DNA of 64,000 bases from positions 53,841,070 through 53,905,069 of the forward strand of contig CM049320.1 in the NCBI GenBank assembly GCA_026874595.1, given 5' to 3'. Source of the stretch: Sipunculus nudus (lineage: Eukaryota > Annelida > Sipuncula > Golfingiida > Sipunculidae). Positions 61,257-64,000 of this stretch are shown here, in pieces. The translations under genes were made by a program, and so were the position numbers. The notes under the pieces were generated by a model, which was given only the letters and a program-made list of their open reading frames with translations, had not been told where the DNA came from and did not search any database. Numbering within the stretch: position 1 is the stretch's first letter; each line of letters opens with the position of its first letter.

Positions 61257-61568
61257 ATATAAACGGTACGGGGACGGAAATATTGTCCGCAGAGGTTGCT
61301 ATAGGTGACCCATGTTAGAGTTTCAAATAATATGAAATGTTGATGTAGAAATACCGATGTGGAAAATACCGATCTTGAAAAACCAAAGCTGAAATACATA
61401 TTTTAAAATGTAAGTGTATTTCCCGAAATGAAATGCATGCATGTCCTGTGACCCTGATTAGTTTGCAACATTTTGAAGTTAAAAATAATAACACACGTGT
61501 ACTTGCGAATACTGGAATATTTTTACCATTCATATTTTGTTTCCATGTCCTTTTATGTTCGTGATTGC

Positions 61569-61635
<67 letters not shown>

Positions 61636-62030
61636 ATTATGTATGTCTGCACAGGAACCGTCCTGTTACAAGTCACTCTAGATTGTACATATTCGTTTGA
61701 ATGATTTTGAATGTGTGTGTGTGGGGGGGGGGGGGGGCTGTTCATGATGCCAATGAATCCAGAGGGCGCGCAATGAGCGGGTAGGTGTGGTAGGGGTTAT
61801 CCCCCACAGACGGTGTGGAAAATTTTGAAAGTTAAAACATAAAACTGCATTTTAAATAATTTTAACTAATTACATATTGCCTAAAATACAAAAGCAGACC
61901 CATCAATAAGATGATCTTTTCATATATATATATATTGCATTAAGTATGGACATTTCCTACCTTTCACCTCAATATGACGTACAATATATTTCAATCCCTT
62001 GCATCTACAGACAACAAATACTTACACCCC
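61257..62030. other. AT-rich spacer
   Basis: Apart from the microsatellite and a (TG)n plus G-run at 61712-61738, nothing is seen. Confidence 0.4.
61570..61631. repeat. (TA)n microsatellite
   Basis: About 31 TA units. Confidence 0.98.
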
Positions 62031-62552
62031 CGTCACACGAGAAGGCGATCTCGCTGCGATCACCGAATTGGGGCAGATCGCCGTAGAGCGCAGCCTGAGT
62101 GGTCTTAAGTTTTCATGAGCTTCGTTGGAGGGAGATAGTGTCGCCTTGGGTCGTCATATGGTCACCATGAACGCCATGAGTGGCGACCAGTTTTTAACAT
62201 GGACAAAATTTCCGCCGCGGGGTCGCCGTGGATTAAAAGCGCAGTCAGATCGGAATTCGATCGCCATCAGTGTCCAAGCAGCGCAGTACCAGCTTCCTGA
62301 TCGCGCAGGTCGAGCGCCAATGAACGGGTTAGCATCGACCTTCCCGTTCCACGGCGCTAGCTCAGCACACTTACCCCGCCACTACCGAGACCTCGGTGAC
62401 CCTAGTGAGCACTTCACAAGCTTCGCACAGTGCTGCCGCTGCGCTTCTGACGTCAGAGCTGCGCTCTCTATGCGCCCAGTGCTGGCGTCTGCGCTCTGAC
62501 GAAGCTCGCGGTGCCAGCACACGTCGTATCAGAGGGGCGAGGGCGGCATTGC
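62031..62552. mobile_element. CpG-rich element fragment, probably cut by the LTR element
   Basis: Composition jumps sharply to GC- and CpG-rich, with repeated GATCGC, TCGCC and GCGCAG words. The left end CACCCCCGTCACACGAG looks like a MITE terminus, but no full inverted partner is found before the LTR candidate starts at 62553. A 125-codon open frame on the plus strand (62125-62499) reflects low stop density rather than a recognised protein. Confidence 0.45.
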
Positions 62553-62894
62553 TGTCATACTAGGAGGAACTTATTAAAGAAGATCAACCAAGAGGAAAGA
62601 CATTATTTGTTTGAATGGACTTTGTATTGTTTTATTTGGACGATTACAAATCGTAAGTAAAACCCATTGATATTGTTTGATTGATTATTGGTATAATGAT
62701 TTGTTTTGTGTGTCTCATCTGATGTTGGAGTTGGCATAATTAAATAATGTATTATTGTTATATTTTTATATAAATAGTTAGATTTGTACATTGGATTTGT
62801 TTGTTATTTATCATCCTTGATCGCTTCGAAAGACATAGTCACTTAAATAAACAATGAACTTAAAATTATCTTATATACATACATATTTGTCACA
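62553..62894 (+). repeat. Candidate 5' long terminal repeat
   Basis: Bounded by TGTCATACTAGG at the left and TTTGTCACA at the right, about 342 bp. A TATA-like stretch lies at about 62757-62778 and AATAAA at 62846-62851. The partner LTR lies outside the window, so the left boundary is inferred. Confidence 0.5.
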
Positions 62895-62896
62895 TT

Positions 62897-62915
62897 TGGG
62901 GGCTCGTATCGGGAT
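62897..62915 (+). other. Primer binding site of the LTR element
   Basis: TGGGGGCTCGTATCGGGAT begins two bases after the LTR candidate. It matches the complement of the 3' end of a tRNA-Pro with one extra base. Confidence 0.65.
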
Positions 62916-63103
62916 CAAAAGATATTGTCGGTATTCCGACAAAATGTTACTTTTGGTTTTAAAAGTGCAGCAGAGGATTGATGAATAGCAAATTAGTGCA
63001 TTGTACGAAAATTGTTCAATGGTAAGCAATTTGTTCAATATTATTTGTTAAGAAGTTTCTTTCAAGTTTAAAGTGCAGCAGGGTGTAAGGTGATGTCATA
63101 AAC

Positions 63104-63998
63104 ATGACAAGTCTTAAAAAATTGATAGAGCTACGGAAAGAGTTAGGTTATGATGGGGATGAGCTGCAAAGGTTTGTAACTGAGCAGCAGACTGAAGAGC
63201 GGGCAAAGCGTGCTCAAGAAAGGGCGGCTCAGCAGTTAGAGTTAGAGAAGCAGGCTCAGCTGCGTAAGCAAGAGCTTGAGTTAATGATAAAGTTGGAGGA
63301 AGCAAAGAAAGAGGTCGCTCAGCAAGCGGGTGATAGTCATTCTGTAGTAAGATCCACTTTGCCAAAACTCCCAAAATTTGATGAAGGGAAAGACGATATG
63401 GATGCCTTTCTAGAAAAGTTTGAGCGTTTTGCCAAAGGTCAAAGTTGGCCAGAAGGTCGTTGGGCTGTGAGTTTAAGTCCTTTGTTGACTGGCAAAGGTT
63501 TGCAGGTTTATGCTTGGCTACAGAAGCAAATGATTATGAACAGCTTAAAAGTGCTCTTCTTAAGAGATATCAGCTGAACGAGGAAGGGTTCAGACGGAAA
63601 TTCCGTGAGACAAAACCCGATACGGGTGAGACAGCAACGCAGTTTGTGTCTTAGCTGAAGATTTATTTTTCTAGGTGGATGGAATTGGCTAAGGTGGGCA
63701 AGGACTATGATAGTCTGAAGGACATGATGGTGCGTGACCAGTTCATGGCTGTGTGTCACGAAGATTTAGCAATGTTTTTAAGAGAAAGGCTACCAGAATT
63801 AGAAAGTGTAGAAGGGATGGCACATGTGGCTGAACAGTATTAAGATGCTCACAACAGCACAATTACTGGTAGGTGCAAACGTAGAGAAGGGCAGCTACAA
63901 AAGCCTATTGGCAACAAACCCAGATTTGTGGGAGGTGGTAATCAACAGAATTTCCAGATTAGAGAGCCTAGACCTGAGAGGGGCAACCACAGACAGGT
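63104..63998 (+). pseudogene. Ty3/Gypsy-type Gag, frameshifted and interrupted
   Basis: From ATG at 63104 the frame gives a charged coiled-coil region (about residues 20-75, rich in QLELEKQ-type heptads), then a capsid-like domain with LPKFDEGKDDMDAFLEKFERF and LSPLLTGKGLQ. Near 63515 the similarity passes to another frame (ANDYEQLKSALLKRYQL, GFRRKFRE), so a single-base shift has occurred. In-frame stops follow at 63652-63654 and near 63842. The order resembles the Gag of Ty3/Gypsy elements common in marine invertebrates, which packages element RNA into particles. The nucleocapsid and pol parts lie beyond the window end. This copy is inactive. Confidence 0.75.
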
Positions 63999-64000
63999 TG

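Noticed and set aside
62125-62499. 125-codon open frame in CpG-rich DNA
   Set aside because: Low stop density follows from high GC; the region looks like a repeat fragment.

Overview
The window looks like a stretch of AT-rich, gene-poor, repeat-laden animal nuclear genome. Very long (TA)n tracts, an intron-type two-exon candidate, an intronless rhodopsin-type receptor, relics of Ngaro-type, Penelope-type and Ty3/Gypsy-type retroelements, tRNA-derived SINEs and many MITE-like elements all point to an invertebrate. A mollusc, perhaps a bivalve, is my best guess. That guess rests on repeat style and on the NFxxY-type receptor, not on a species match. No prokaryotic operon, rRNA, tRNA gene or CRISPR array is visible.

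Layout. 0-3 kb: a candidate terminal exon on the minus strand (854 to 511) and a 50-bp minisatellite (about 1.49-2.51 kb). 3-14 kb: AT-rich sequence with the first copy of a three-copy MITE family, a five-unit satellite of about 323 bp (8.6-10.2 kb), a 20-bp-class degenerate array and a dead Penelope-like GIY-YIG domain (10.8-11.4 kb). 14-20.2 kb: the most gene-like part. It holds a large palindrome built of microsatellites, a two-exon gene for a small secreted six-cysteine protein (15528-17043) and an intact intronless GPCR (18520-19620). A pogo/Tigger-like MITE begins eleven bases after the GPCR stop codon. 20-38.4 kb: no convincing genes. A ~220-bp dispersed repeat, a CpG-rich MITE, a tRNA-derived SINE inside a hAT-like element, a segmental duplication interrupted by an insertion, and TTAA-flanked MITEs fill it. 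38-54 kb: mostly featureless AT-rich DNA with one relic of an uncharacterised protein family, a SINE on the minus strand and a second local duplication that preserves the empty site of a TTAA insertion. 54.7-56.1 kb: a compact Ngaro-like element with textbook split direct repeats around a tyrosine recombinase that carries one nonsense codon three codons before its presumed catalytic tyrosine. 56-64 kb: microsatellites, a perfect-TIR MITE with another element nested in it, a CpG-rich fragment, and the 5' part of a degenerate Ty3/Gypsy element that runs off the window.

No operon-like cooperation exists. The only functional pairing worth considering is the secreted cysteine-containing protein and the peptide-type GPCR, which lie about 1.5 kb apart on the same strand; that link is speculative. 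All family assignments come from motif recognition in the given sequence and none has been checked by database search.
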